Source of the DNA: Neolentinus lepideus HHB14362 ss-1
Taxonomy: Eukaryota > Basidiomycota > Agaricomycetes > Gloeophyllales > Gloeophyllaceae
Length of the DNA stretch: 64,000 nt
Assembly: GCA_001632425.1 (NCBI GenBank)
Contig: KV425560.1
Location: 294,418 to 358,417, forward strand
Direction of reading: 5' to 3'
The position numbers and the translations under genes were made by a program. Below are positions 48,016-59,912 of this stretch, piece by piece (within the stretch, counting starts at the first letter, position 1; each line of letters opens with the position of its first letter). Under the pieces are notes generated by a model. The model was not told the origin of the DNA and made no database searches. It saw only the letters and a list, made by a program, of their open reading frames with translations.

Positions 48016-50828
48016 CTATGGCTCGTTGGCAAGCCATGGCATACCTACCGGCACCCCCGCTGCTGGATGGGGATGTCGGGAGGGGTCCATGGTATTCAGA
48101 GCCAGCTCTCTCCCAGCGAGCGGTGGATTCGACGAAGTCCATGGGTTGCCGTTTGGCCCATTAGAGTCGCCAACGGGTCTCCAGGAATCAAGCAGCCCAC
48201 TGGCCTTCAAAGAAGGCAGGAGTGGACCGTCTGCGCGTTCGGAGCGGGCGTCAGGTGCGTAGGGATCGTTTATTTCTAGGTTTGCAGGCTTCGCGATGGG
48301 AAGTGAATAGTCTGACGTCCTTGACGTTGAGCTCGACGAGCCCGAAGCATACAGCTCCGGCGGATGAGGTGACTGTGAGTTGAGCGCCAGGTCCTTGATT
48401 TCGACACCCCAAAACTCCTGATATGCCGCGGACCATTCCCGCAGCTGCTGATTATCCTCTTTGCAATATTTGTAAAGAGGCTGTATGTTTGACAGGAATT
48501 AGTCCAGGTCATTCACGTGCATGATAGGCATGATAGAAAACGTACCCAGAGTATTGCAGCCACTGACAGAAGCGACAGGTCGTTTGTCAGCGAACACTAC
48601 ATGATGAAGCTCCACTCACGTATGAAACTGTTTTTGGCTCTGTTTCCCAACGACGACAGAATCTGGTTCAAGGTGGACCGGGCCCAATCGAGCGAGGAGT
48701 TCGGAGCTTCACCCTTCGCTGTCCGCTTCAACTGCGCAGATAGCACTTTAGGCGCTGTGAACCCACGGCAATTCGCGAACGACTCACTTCATTGATAGCT
48801 AAAACGCACGACGCATACATGGCGTGCATGAAAAAGAAACACCAGGCGCCGGTATTTGAGCTGGTCTCGAACATCGAGATCTGCAGCTGCAAGTTTTGTT
48901 CGTTAAAACGCAGGTGCTCTGCGAGGCTCTGGGCCCATTCCTATACAGACAAAAATTTCAGTCCCGTCTAACAGGCATTCAATGACAAGTTATACACACG
49001 TCGAGTTGTTTCTCTGTGTGCTGTAACTGCGTGGCACGCGCCCTGTCATTTTGAAGCATGCCGCCACCTGAAGTAGACCACGCGCACTCAGTCTCGCCAT
49101 ATGAAGCATAACGACGAATACGCACTACAAGAAGGGCACACTTTTGTTTCAAATTCGGTCATGATCTTCGTCACTCGGATAAGATGCCCGAACTCCGAAG
49201 CATACCGCATACGGGGCGGCGGAAAGTGGAGGTACTCTGCTTTGATCACCAGATGTGAGGTTTACGTTGTGGGCGCAAGAGCAGGAGCAGGTAGTGATGC
49301 ATACCTGGTAAAGTGATGTGCACGGCGAGCTCGAAGCTTGTCTCGTCCACCGGCAAACGCACATTCTCGTCATGACCTTCGCGGCGTAACAGCATGGATC
49401 TGTGTGCATACGTCTGACGGAGGAGCTCGATCCAATATATGAACCAAAACACCCTTCTCATGCATTCTCGCTCGATGGATCCACGGATGTGCTCCGCCGA
49501 AGGCAGCGGTGTTATGACAGGATTATCTGGTTTGTACACTCCCGCGTTTTCTATGATACCCAATGCGAGGTCTAAGGAGCAATAAGTAGATGCACGGCCA
49601 CGATTGTGATGGTTCGATAACCAACCGTGGTATTTGATGGGAGCTGTGGTAGGATGTGACGTTTGAATAACGTGCATCTGTAGGAGACACAACGCTTGCG
49701 CCGTCACTAGGTCAGGTGGACAGCAAAGGCGGCCAGTGCTGTCGAACATCATGGCGATAGCCTCGTTGAAGAATCTCTTGCCTGCTAAGCGCAGAGGAGT
49801 TGTACGTATGCCCGGTTGCTTAGATAAAGGCGCAGCCAAGGCATAGATCGCGTGCAAGAGATACGGCGGCACTCCGTTGTGGCTCAATGCGGCAGAGAAT
49901 GAAGGCTTGTGCAGGATTAATCGGGATGGATGGCAATGCGTAAAGAACACTAGGATACAACCTGTTACTTGCCGCGTGGCAATACTGGGAGTGAGGCTTA
50001 CAGTTTACGAGCTCTCTAGTGAGTGCAGCATCGGGACTATTTGAGCGGTCCAGGATCGGGGGTTTCATGAGTACAGCTTGCGGCGGTGAAGGGATGACAG
50101 GGCCGTTGTATTTTGGTGCCTGCTCAACCCGCCTACGCTTGCGAATATCCCCTGCATCGTTCAAGTCGTGGGGGTCTCCAGACCCAAGTGGTGATGGCAA
50201 TTTCACATGGTGCACCTGGGGAGCAGTACGAGCAGCTGGTATCACTGCAGGACCGACATGAGTCGATGCGCCGTCTACCGACCCTTGCTGACCGCGATGT
50301 TGACTATCCTCTGAGGGATGACCAGCCCGAGGAGCTGGGACAGGACGTCCGGATGCATCGGTATATGTACATTCTTTGGAAGCAAAATAGCTGTTATCAT
50401 ATCAGTGGATGCCGAGTCAATCTCCCGCAAGTTTTGCATACCAATTGCTACAAGGCGCTAGTGACGGCATTATCAGTATCAGACGTCATGAGTCGCAAAT
50501 CGAGTCCATGAAAAGTACTTGCCAGTACCGTCACAACGCCTCTTGCTCTTATGACATGCGTCGCATGCCTTGACCCCGAAGCTCAGCCCAGTAGCGACCA
50601 AATAAGAAACGAGCGTACCTTGGCCAACCGCTTACGCTTTGGGACCTTTGAGCAGGCCGCAGACTGCTTGCTGAGATCACGATTCTCCGCCTCCTGGGCG
50701 AAATGGGTTTGAGAGACTGGCATGCGAGCGTCGACCGAGAAGCCGGGGCCAGGAGATGATCCAGAGGACTTTGAACGAGGAAGGGAAGTAGAAGGAGAAA
50801 TACTAGAAGTATTACTAGGGGAATCCAT
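48016..50828 (-). CDS. Zn2Cys6 transcription factor with fungal_trans domain (second)
   Basis: Nuclear zinc-cluster regulator. ATG at 50828-50826 (MDSPSNTSSIS). After a Ser/Pro-rich leader ending PKRKRLAK, an intron, then ACDACHKSKRRCDGT, an intron with GC donor (50458-50522), then APCSNC and, after a third intron, YFASKECTYTD: a complete six-Cys cluster (CX2CX6C...CX2CX6C). A disordered linker follows (to about 50.0 kb). The fungal_trans domain contains FFTHCHPSRLILHKPSFSA, LLHAIYALAAPLSKQPG, LDLALGIIENAGVYKPDN, RGSIERECMRRVFWFIYWIE and ENVRLPVDETSFEL. The C-terminus is Pro/Ser-rich and ends WLANEP before TAG (48016-48018). This mid-domain order resembles the mushroom XlnR-distant regulators; targets unknown. 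Confidence 0.88.
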
Positions 50829-52942
50829 GCGCACAAGTGAAACAAGCAGAGAGAAGGGTCGGCCGGGAATTCGAAGGCGAATGATAGCGTTGTATGAGGA
50901 GCGAGATCCGAGTGGCGAGAGCTGTTCCGGCGGTTGGTTGGGGACACCGAGGCAGGCGACTATGTCGGATCGTGTATGTGCGACAAGACGCGGACCAGGA
51001 TGTGCAGTGTTGTCGAGCGGAACGAGTAACAGAAATGAATCAGACGAACATTATTCTTGTCAGAAAGAACGATGTTGTGTCCCCGAACGAATCCGAGGGC
51101 ACTTGCTTTCGGATACCAGTGCCGCCGGCTAACTACTTAATATTCCGGCCGCCAGCGTATCAAGTGACAAATGATTTAAATCGCTAAGTCTCCTTTACCA
51201 CTCCATTCCCGAGGGGAAACACGGACAACAAGGCTGTCTGCAGGCTGTGGCATCATGTATGTATCTGGCTGCTGGACTCCCTGCAGACAGCATTGTGGCG
51301 GGTCGACCGGGCCATTAAATGATTTAAATTATGACCCGGCTACTCTCCTCTATCTCAGATAATTCACCCGCGGCCAACCGCCGGCTCATCTAAGCAACGT
51401 TATTGCCAAACATCAGCGCAGCGGCAGCGCACAACCGTTCGATGAGAAACACGGGGCGGAACACATTCCAGGGGTGAGAACGCCTCCTACCTGTCCATCA
51501 TGTCAATCCCCCTTGCTATTAATCACTCGGCGTTCCCCACATACGTACTGCCACTCCCAGGGTAAGTCCTGCCGCATCCAGCGCGAGCGCGGACCTTCTG
51601 CGCCAATCCCCGGCTCTGATCGTTCCGTGCAAGATAGCACGGGAAACCACTGCAGGTCAGACGAATGCATGTCACAGTTGCTACAGTAATACAAATAGAG
51701 GACATGACACGGTGCAGGACTTAGCCGCCTTAGCGTAGGCGCTACCGTCGACTTGGCGCACGCGATATGTATGGCATCATCGTTGATGTGGTCCTCAAGC
51801 GCGTGTGGATAAGCCATATTACGAGACAATATATATATAGTTAGTGGACATCTATATGCAGCCTGCATTAATATTGATAAGGCATGTAGTGGCGATTATT
51901 CTCCCCACTGGATTTTTTGACACAAATCTGCAGGTAAGCAATTATTGGGAATGAGTGACCGGCCAAAAGTCATTTCACGTAAGCCTGAGGTGTGTCTTCG
52001 TCGATGACCTGTGTTGATATCAGCCACAGGCATGTCTCTTGGTTGACTTTGCTGGCTACTTAGACAAGCCGAGGCAGCCTCGGACCAGAATGTTCTGGTT
52101 TTCAACAAGAATTTGAGGGTTGTTCTTGACAACTATTGATGGCAGATGCTTACCTGTCAGCAGATTGGCATCGCACATGTCATTGGATGTGGCCTTGCGT
52201 GACTCCAAGAGTTGAAAGGTATACGCAGTTGGGTCAACGGGTTCTGGTATTATGATTTATCAGAAAAAGTGACACAACCCTTCCTAATTAGAACAACATG
52301 AGAAAACCATCGCTGCCCGAAGTAACAACTCATGTTGGTAATTTCGGCCCTGCTTGGCAATATGATCAGAACGACCATTATGCAGCTGCGGCCAGAATCA
52401 GCTCACCTATGACAGCAAGTATGTATTCTGCATCATGAATACCACTACTCCACTGTACTGTCACTCTACATTGTCCCTCTGCTGATGGTGGACTTGCTGA
52501 GCTGTGTAACAAGAGTATGCTATCAATGTTCAAAAGTCAGCACTTAAATTGCCTTCAAGACAAGTTTGGTGGTATGAAGCAACTGGGGACAAAGTCATAG
52601 TATGGTGAGACTGGAAGAGTCTATGAATACCATGGATCCTGTCTGCTAATCGCGTTGTGTAAAAGTTTCATTACACTACTGCAAGGCGTGACTTTGAAGA
52701 ACTGTTTCGATTTACGAAGCCTTGTAGATGTTGAGTGCTGTGGCGAGAGCTGTGGCATCAGTAGATGCCCATAGAGTGGGCGAATGAATTTTGAGGGAGC
52801 AATTGTTTTTAATTTAGGTAGCGGGTAGTACAGCCAGCGCGATAGCAACGAGTCACGGAGTGCCAGGACCCCAAAGCCCAAGTGACTTTGTGGGCACCAC
52901 ATACCTAAGTCGGTCTGACCCAGGTCAGCAGCGGTAAGGTGT
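50829..52942. other. Gene-poor island between TF2 and RPP2
   Basis: About 2.1 kb without a supportable gene. It contains an inverted repeat at 51229-51295, a 13-base direct repeat (AAATGATTTAAAT at 51169-51181 and 51317-51329) and a short palindrome (CCGAGGCAGCCTCGG at 52069-52083). Minus-strand frames at 51896-52132 and 52621-53001 are interrupted or lack family signals; the latter overlaps the end of RPP2. Decayed mobile DNA is possible but unproven. Confidence 0.4.
51229..51295. repeat. Inverted repeat with 15-base arms
   Basis: CAAGGCTGTCTGCAG at 51229-51243 pairs with CTGCAGACAGCATTG at 51281-51295, with one mismatch (11 inner pairs perfect). The loop is 37 bases. It is about 400 bases upstream of the start of the second zinc-cluster gene. 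Confidence 0.6.
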
Positions 52943-53467
52943 TTAGTCGAAGAGACCGAAGCCCATGTCGTCGTCGGACTCCTCCTGCGGAACAAGCACA
53001 AGCGATTGCGTAAGACACCTCATGACAAATCGGATAATCGCGAATCAAGCAAACCTTCTCTTCCTCCTTCTTCTCCTCGGCCTCCTCCGCGGCGGCAGCA
53101 CCAGCAGCCGCAGCACCGGCGGCAGGAGCAGCAGATACGGCAGCACCGCCGGCGGGGACCTATGAGACCGGGTAAATTCCCGTCGGAACCAGAAGAACAA
53201 ATCCGGACGCACCGAAGCCAACTTGGAGGATCCCTCCGCAATCAGCTAAACACGCGAGGAGCGCATGTGGTTGAGTGGCAGAAGCCGACTTTTGCGAGTG
53301 AAACGCACCTCATTGACATCCTTGCCCTCGAGCTCAGAGATAAGCTTCTCCAGACGCTCTTCATCGGCCTCAATGCCGACGGCAGACAAGACCTTCTTGA
53401 CATCGTCCGCGGTGGGAGAAGCCTTGCCGCCAATTTGGAGGAGGAGGTAAGCAGCGAGATGGAGCAT
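52943..53467 (-). CDS. RPP2: 60S acidic ribosomal protein P2
   Basis: P2 forms the ribosomal stalk that recruits elongation factors. ATG at 53467-53465. The protein begins [20 protein letters not shown], then [19 protein letters not shown], then [13 protein letters not shown]. After introns near 53.2-53.32 kb come [11 protein letters not shown] and an Ala/Gly hinge, and a Glu/Lys run. The last exon gives [13 protein letters not shown], the diagnostic P-protein C-terminus, with TAA at 52943-52945. About 113 residues expected. The GC-rich hinge explains the noisy long frames in other phases. Confidence 0.94.
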
Positions 53468-53827
53468 CTATTGCAGCAAAGTCAGTGTACTCTTCGTACT
53501 TGTCACTGCATGCAAACGCACTTTGAATCAAGTTATTTTGATGGGGGGGGGACGCGGTAGCCACAAATCACTGTAGACTGCGTTCAGCACACAACGTCAA
53601 TCTTACAAGAACGACTACACGCACCTTTAATCCCGTAGGAAGACCTGTGGATTCTATCCGACTGAAGTTTTGGTTGAGATCGGACGTGAAACTTGGGCGT
53701 GTATGATGTACTGTACAGTCCCACGTGGTCAGCTTTCCGCCACACCTGCCATATCAAGGTTCGTGCGGCGACCCAAATCCGGCCACCTCCTCGACGACAA
53801 GCTCAACAACAAACGCACCAAACCACG
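53468..53827. promoter_or_regulatory. Divergent RPP2/RPS15 promoter
   Basis: 360 bases between the start codons of two ribosomal-protein genes on opposite strands. The region includes a run of nine G at 53543-53551. A shared regulatory region is inferred from position; no specific factor site was identified with confidence. Confidence 0.55.
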
Positions 53828-54628
53828 ATGGTATGTTTTATGATGGCAATGACGATAAGATGCTGACAGAGAGGACGACAGGCTGACGCTGAAATTACTG
53901 ACCCCCAAGTTGCCGCTGAACTCAAGAAGAAGCGGACGTTCCGTACCTTCTCTTACCGTGGTGTTGAGCTCGACAAGCTCTTGGATCTGGGCAATGACGA
54001 GGTGCGTACAGCATGTCTTGAATGTGCTCACTTTATTTGCGATGACTGATGCGACTCTGCTTAGTTCATGGAGGTAAGCACTACCAGACGTGGTCAGATA
54101 TGAACAGTCAGTAAACGCCACCCGGTAGCTTGTCCATGCCCGTGCTCGCCGTCGGTTCCAGCGGGGCCTGAAGCGCAAGCCTATGGGCCTGATCAAGAAG
54201 CTCCGGAAAGCCAAGAAGGAGGCGCCACCAAATGAGAAGCCTGCCGTGGTCAAGACTCACTTGCGTGACATGATTGTCGTTCCGGAGATGATTGGTAGCG
54301 TTGTCGGTATCTACAACGGCAAGGTGCGTCTCAACGCTCGGGTGCATTGGTACGGGTCTTATGAGTTGGCGCAGGTCTTCAACTCGGTTGAGATCAAGCC
54401 CGAAATGACTGGCCACTACCTCGCCGAGTTCTCCTGCTCGTACAAGCCCGTCAAGCATGGTCGCCCCGGTATTGGTGCTACGCACTGTGAGTTTCGTTCA
54501 TTCCGTGGCGTAAGGCTTCCATTAACGCATTTTTACGCTCCGCCTTTAAGCATCTCGATTGTATGTATCATTATCTTTAACTGAGCTCATAGATACTGAC
54601 TCGACTATCCAGCATCCCTCTCAAGTAA
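53828..54628 (+). CDS. RPS15: 40S ribosomal protein S15 (uS19)
   Basis: Small-subunit protein uS19 at the head of the 40S subunit. Seven exons are read: 53828-53830 (ATG only), 53882-54001, 54065-54073 (9 bases, Phe-Met-Glu), 54129-54323, 54375-54486, 54551-54560 (10 bases) and 54613-54628. They join to 154 residues. Signature parts: [94 protein letters not shown] and the tail SSRFIPLK. Only with the 10-base exon is the conserved tail recovered in frame. The 51-base intron at 54324-54374 is stop-free and would otherwise insert 17 residues. Confidence 0.95.
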
Positions 54629-55068
54629 ACTGACCTGTTTTACTTGTTTCTTATGTTCTTCGTTGTCGGTGTCTACGCTGTTTCTCACAAAATGATATGC
54701 ATCATGTGTATGCGCGACATGTCAGTCCCTGTTGTATCACTTTGCCGTTGCAAGTCATTTGCACACTCAATGCTGCGATGAACACACCACTCACGCCGGT
54801 GAATTATGCGTACAGCAATTTCATTAATCCTCAGCGCTAGCACACAACATTGACCCATACTCATTTGTCCTGATGTGAGCCTAATACGATGATGGGTATA
54901 CGAGTAATGCAAATTGTCCGTGTCACAGCGATGATGGGCAGCGTATAATAGTAAACTACAGATGATGCGGAAATGAGTAAGGTGCGCGCGAAGAACGACG
55001 GTGCAGTGCTTGCAACCGATAAACCAAACAACATGCGCGAAATGAAATCGGAAGCCTCAAGCAGTCAG
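54629..55068. other. Convergent 3' region, RPS15 and LRG1
   Basis: 440 bases, no gene recognised. Both neighbours end here. Confidence 0.6.
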
Positions 55069-58000
55069 TCATGTTCGTTGTCGCAGCTGGACTGCAGGTG
55101 CCCCATGGCCGTTAGGAGGCAGGACATGCGGATGATCCCCGCTGTTCCTAGCTATGTAGGAGTTCGGCCGTGGCCGTGGTGAAGGAGAATTGGCCACTTG
55201 AGGCTGGGGCGCTGGCCGCTGCGCCGTCCACTCCAAATCGCTCTGCGTGTTCGCGTTTCTTGGTTGCGGGGATTGTATCGACGCAAGATTCTGCGATATA
55301 GATGGAGCTGAGGGAGGTGGATATGACTGCGGTGAATGGGTTAGTGTCGGGAGCGACTGGTCGCGCGACCGACTTGGGAGACCGTTCCGGGGATAGTTGT
55401 CAGATGGGGCAGCATTGCTCATAGGTGGTCGTTCCAGATTTTGTTGGACATATCTACACATCGTTCAGTGGGTCGTCCGTTCAGATTTCTGAAACAATGC
55501 CTTACCTTGGAGTTGCGGATCGCGATTCAGGACCGTCAGGGGACCTACTAAGATTAGCGATGTTGGCACTATTGGTGTTGCTGAAGAAGGGCGAGCCGCC
55601 CAAGGTAGGAGACATCATACCAGGCGTACGGCCGCCAGCCTTTAGCCTCATGTAAGCATCGCACTTCTTCATAAAGTCTCGGCTGGGTAGATCGAGGCTG
55701 TTCGCAAAGTAGTCTTGGTCCTGCAAGATGGATAAGAGCTCGTCGGGCACAGTGAAGAACTCGTCCTGGTTCTCCAGTAGCGACGTCACCACTCTGATGG
55801 CGCCAAAGCTCTCGTCCCGGACAGCGTCTCTTCCACGCGAATACAGAATGCTGGGGCATATGACCGTCGCCAGATTACCGAGGTCCATCTTGCTTCCGGT
55901 TTCCTCGTCCATGTGAGCGAAAGATGCAACCCACTTCAGGAAGACGAAGAGGACCTCCATCGTATCTCGATGGTACTTAGGCAGAAGGAGTGACACCATG
56001 TGCAGCAGACGCTTCCGCTCATTATCATTGGGAATAACAGACGGACCTAGCAAGACCTATAAGTTATTGTTATGGCAAGGCGTAGACGGACTACTTACTC
56101 TGCGACGCGATGAAGAGACGATGCAGCTTGAACGTCAAAAGTGGGTCCGGCAGATCTCTCAGGAACTTCTTCAACAAAGCAGCCAACTGTACAGGATTAT
56201 CCTGCGTTAGATCGACAGATGACGGATCTCGGTCGATAGCTTCTGTCAGTTCCTTTAGACGTCGGATATTTCCGTTTTTACGGAAGATACCCTCTATGGA
56301 CATATCTGACAACAGACCACGACATTAGCGAAGGTTTCAACATTCGGAAGAGGATCCTGACCCATCTGCCTCATAGCCGATACGACATCATCGATGAAAC
56401 TTGGTACTCGAAGCGTCGCACGGGAAGCACCGAGCAAAGAATCAGCTCCTTCTCGCTCAACAAGCAGCTCCAGAGGTACGCCGAATACACCTGAGACGAC
56501 TATCAGTTACTACGTTCAACTTGAATGAGTCTCCTAACCTTTCTTCTTGACATTCTTTTTGTTATCGGCCTTGAACAGCTTCCCCCAGAACCCACTCTTC
56601 TTGATCTCGATCATCTCCAGGATTTCATCCAGGTCAAACTGATCTTTCAGTGGCGACTTCGTGAGCGCAAGAGCAGCCGCGTGCTTCACAATTGCCAGCT
56701 CTAGCGCGCTCAGCTCAGCGATATACGGCACTGATGTCTGCCGTGGCAACGATCGATGCTGCTCACGTGCCTGCGCAGCCTCAACGAGCTGGGGAATATC
56801 AGCTAATGTGATGCCATCGTCCAGAGTTGGTACCGTTGGCTCATCCGAGCCACCTGCCGGGGAGTTAGGAGCTGAATCATCGACGATCATCACCTCCGTA
56901 TTGCTCCTCGCAAAATGGGGCCGCACGATCTGACTCGTTCCACTGGTATCCAGCGGACCCAGGTCTGCGCGAGTGGGTCGAATAGAGGGGTATTGCTGTG
57001 ACGATTGCTGTTGAATGGGTGTCCGGGGAGCTCGACTGGAGTTCGTCGAACTCGATGGCACTTGTTGGACAGCATAGGCCTGTGGCCGCTGCGAGTCGAG
57101 CTCGGGCTGCGATCGCTGCGAATGTAGTGTATTCGGATGTGCACTCTTGCCCGACGGGCTCTCAACTATCGTCGACCGCTTGGGTAGCCGGGCAGTCGCT
57201 GACAGCTTCCGATCCAGATGCACGGACTTCATCCGCACGATGTCGCCAGAGTTGCGATACGGGTCATGCTCCGCTTTTTGGGCGCCTGTATTAGGGTTGG
57301 GCGCTGCATCTATAATCAACATAGTTCGGCTAATCCTGAACGAGCTAGCACGCACCTGGAGACGACGGGACGACCCCGAGCTTCTTCAGGAGGATATAGA
57401 GTCGACGAAGAGCAACGTTCAACAAGAATGCATACTGCTCGAGTCTCGAGACAGGCTGGAATCCGCCTCGACATCCAGGGTGACCATGTTCAGTACAGTA
57501 GATGACAGTCGGCACGTCTCCAAAAGATGGTAACTCCTTTATAGAGTCCGGATCATAAACGAAGAGACCGACATTTGCCGGCGGTCGTCTCGCAGTCGAC
57601 AACTTGGGCGCAACCTCCTTGTCCTTCTCATCCCCCAACTTCGGTGTCGACTGTTCCTTCGCCGCCGGTACCGCCGCGACCTTCCCGCACGTCTGGCACT
57701 GCACGCAATGCGAATGCCACCTCTGATACGTCCCCAGCCTGACACAATCCTCTTCGACCGTCTGATTGCACTTCACACACAGATCACTCGGGGGGTTCGC
57801 CTTGCTCCCTGTAGCGGCGACCGAGAACGGGCTCTCGCCCGCGTTCTCCGGAGCGAGGCTGCGGAACCCATACGTCACGCCCTGCGTCCCGTAGTTCCCG
57901 CTGTTACTCGGGGGGAGGTACTCCCCGTGCGCGCCCTTGATCATCCGCTTCGCGGTCGGGTTCCCGCCCTGCACCGCGAGCAGGTGCAGCTTGTCCAGGA

Positions 58001-59912
58001 AGGACGTCATCGCCTCGCGCACATTGTGATCACGCTCGAGTTTAAGCGCGCCCGTGAGCGCTATGCGGATCAGGATCTTGAGATAGTGAGCGAGGCCTGT
58101 CACAAGCGCTAAGAGCTCTTGCGTCATGCCCATCCGGCGTGCACCGGTTTCCTGCGTGTGGGATAGCAGCTTGAGGAGATCGACCGTCTTGCGGCAGAGC
58201 ATACGAGCCTCTCGGACATGAGACATACCTGCGGGAATAATTAGGTACGGATCGGGTATAGAAACAATGATGACCGAGACAGACCTTTCACGGTGAGAGA
58301 AGAAAAATAGTACTCGAGATCGTCGATCGTTGCGAAAAGCACCTCCACGTGGAGAATGAACTTCTCCGCCATTCGAATGGCCTCCAGGTACTGACCGTTG
58401 CTGACCTGCCGTAACATATCCGAGATACAAGCCGCACTGGACTCTTCAAAGGCCGAAAGCACACTGCAAGCCATTGCTCGAGAGCTTTCCAACATATAGT
58501 AGTTGTTACTCACGTCCATATCCGGTATACCTGCTGTTCCATCCTGACCTGTTTCTCTCGGAGGGATACAGCAGTCTCTCGACGTTCCTCTTCGGACCAA
58601 GGAGGCTCCTCCTCCTGGCCTTCAGATGCAGGAGGGGAATTGGGGGATTTCCGTGACACAATCTTGACGTTCCAGAACTACCGTGAAACAGTCGGTTAGT
58701 TGGTACCCGTTCAAGAAACACTGTAACAATCCATACCTTGTTGATCATGTAACACTCCGGATGCCAACACTCGTCCCGCATATTACGGTTGATCTCCACA
58801 AACTGCTTCAGAATTGCGCTGTTGCATCCAGCGCACTTTGTTGCAAACCGAGTGGAGTAGTGGTAATGGCAATACACATCTCCTTCATGTTCATAGTAGG
58901 AGTCCTGGGGTCCGAACAGCGTCGGACAAAGCGAGCACGTGAAATGCTCGACATGGAATTTCTTGTCTGTCAATGACAATTATAACCTGTCAGTCACTAG
59001 ATTATCAGATAATGCACGTACTGCATGCCGTGATATAGCTGCCCCGCAGAGCCATTCCGCACTTTGCGCAGATGAGGCTCAGGCGGCGGAAATAGTCCCG
59101 CTCGCATAGCGGCGACTGCTTGCCGTCCTGTGCATCGATGGGGAAGAACTTGGACGCGACGACGGTGCCACAGTCCTACAGAGGATGTCACGAGATATAA
59201 GAGGGCGACTGACGGATCCCTTACCATGCACTTGAAGCAGTTGAGATGGTAGACAGTGCCCAACGCCCGGACAAACGCGCCCTGCATAGGCTTACCGCAC
59301 GCCGCGCATGAGCTGCCATTCCGCCACAGTGAACCAATGAGCTATCCCAACACTGCTTCGAGACTTGAATAGAGAAATCACTCACGCAGAAGCGATGCTA
59401 GCAGACGCAGAAGTCGTCGATCCAGAGCCGCCCAGCGCATTCGAGCTCGACGCCCCCGAGGTCGCGGACGAGGAGGACGTGAGGCTTAGGCGACGGGGCG
59501 ATCCGTCAGAATTGTCGCGGGTAGGGGACGGGGCGTGCTGCTGGGAGCTGCTGGGCGTGGTCGGGCGGCTCGGGGAAAGGAAGGCCGGCGAGGGCACAGA
59601 TACGGCAGGGTCACAGGGACTGCTGGAGTGGTTCATGTCTTCGCTGCGAGACTGGGAGATAGGAAAGGCCTGTGCCTGTTTGTTGTGCTCAAGGTCGAAG
59701 GGGCTGCCGACTGTAGAAGACCTAGTGGGCACATTCGGTCGCTCAGGAATACGAGAAGGCGCAGTCGGCGGTGCACTGAAGGGGCCAGAGTCATTGTAGT
59801 CAACGTCTGGCGGGAGCTGGTTGGCCATAGAGACCGACGAGGAACCGTCTTGCCGGCGGTTTTGATTGGAAGACGAGGCCTGCGCCCGCACCTGGGCGCT
59901 CAGGTCGTTCAT
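55069..59912 (-). CDS. LRG1: LIM-domain Rho GTPase-activating protein, Lrg1 type
   Basis: GAP that turns off Rho1-type GTPases at growth sites; upstream of the cell-wall-integrity cascade. ATG at 59912-59910 (MNDLSAQVRAQ). Residues about 1-175 are Ser/Pro-rich. LIM domains follow: the first around GAFVRALGTVYHLNCFKCM (59.2 kb), the second around KKFHVEHFTCSLCPTLFGPQ and EGDVYCHYHYSTRFATKC, with CAGCNSAILK and WHPECYMINKVW; a third at CVKCNQTVEEDCVRLGTYQR and CVQCQTCGK (57.75 kb). The RhoGAP domain has the arginine-finger segment SIEGIFRKNGNIRRLKELTE (about 56.28 kb), NPVQLAALLKKFLRDLPDPL and LPKYHRDTMEVLFVFLKWVA. The C-terminus is disordered and ends VQLRQRT. Many introns. Domain order matches Lrg1 rather than Rga1, which has only two LIM domains. 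Confidence 0.9.

Noticed and set aside
51896..52132. Possible copia-type integrase remnant (FWSEAASAC)
   Set aside because: Only a few residues resemble an integrase motif; no other retroelement domain or LTR was seen.
52621..53001. Minus-strand frame of 126 codons
   Set aside because: It overlaps the last exon of RPP2 in another frame and has no family similarity.
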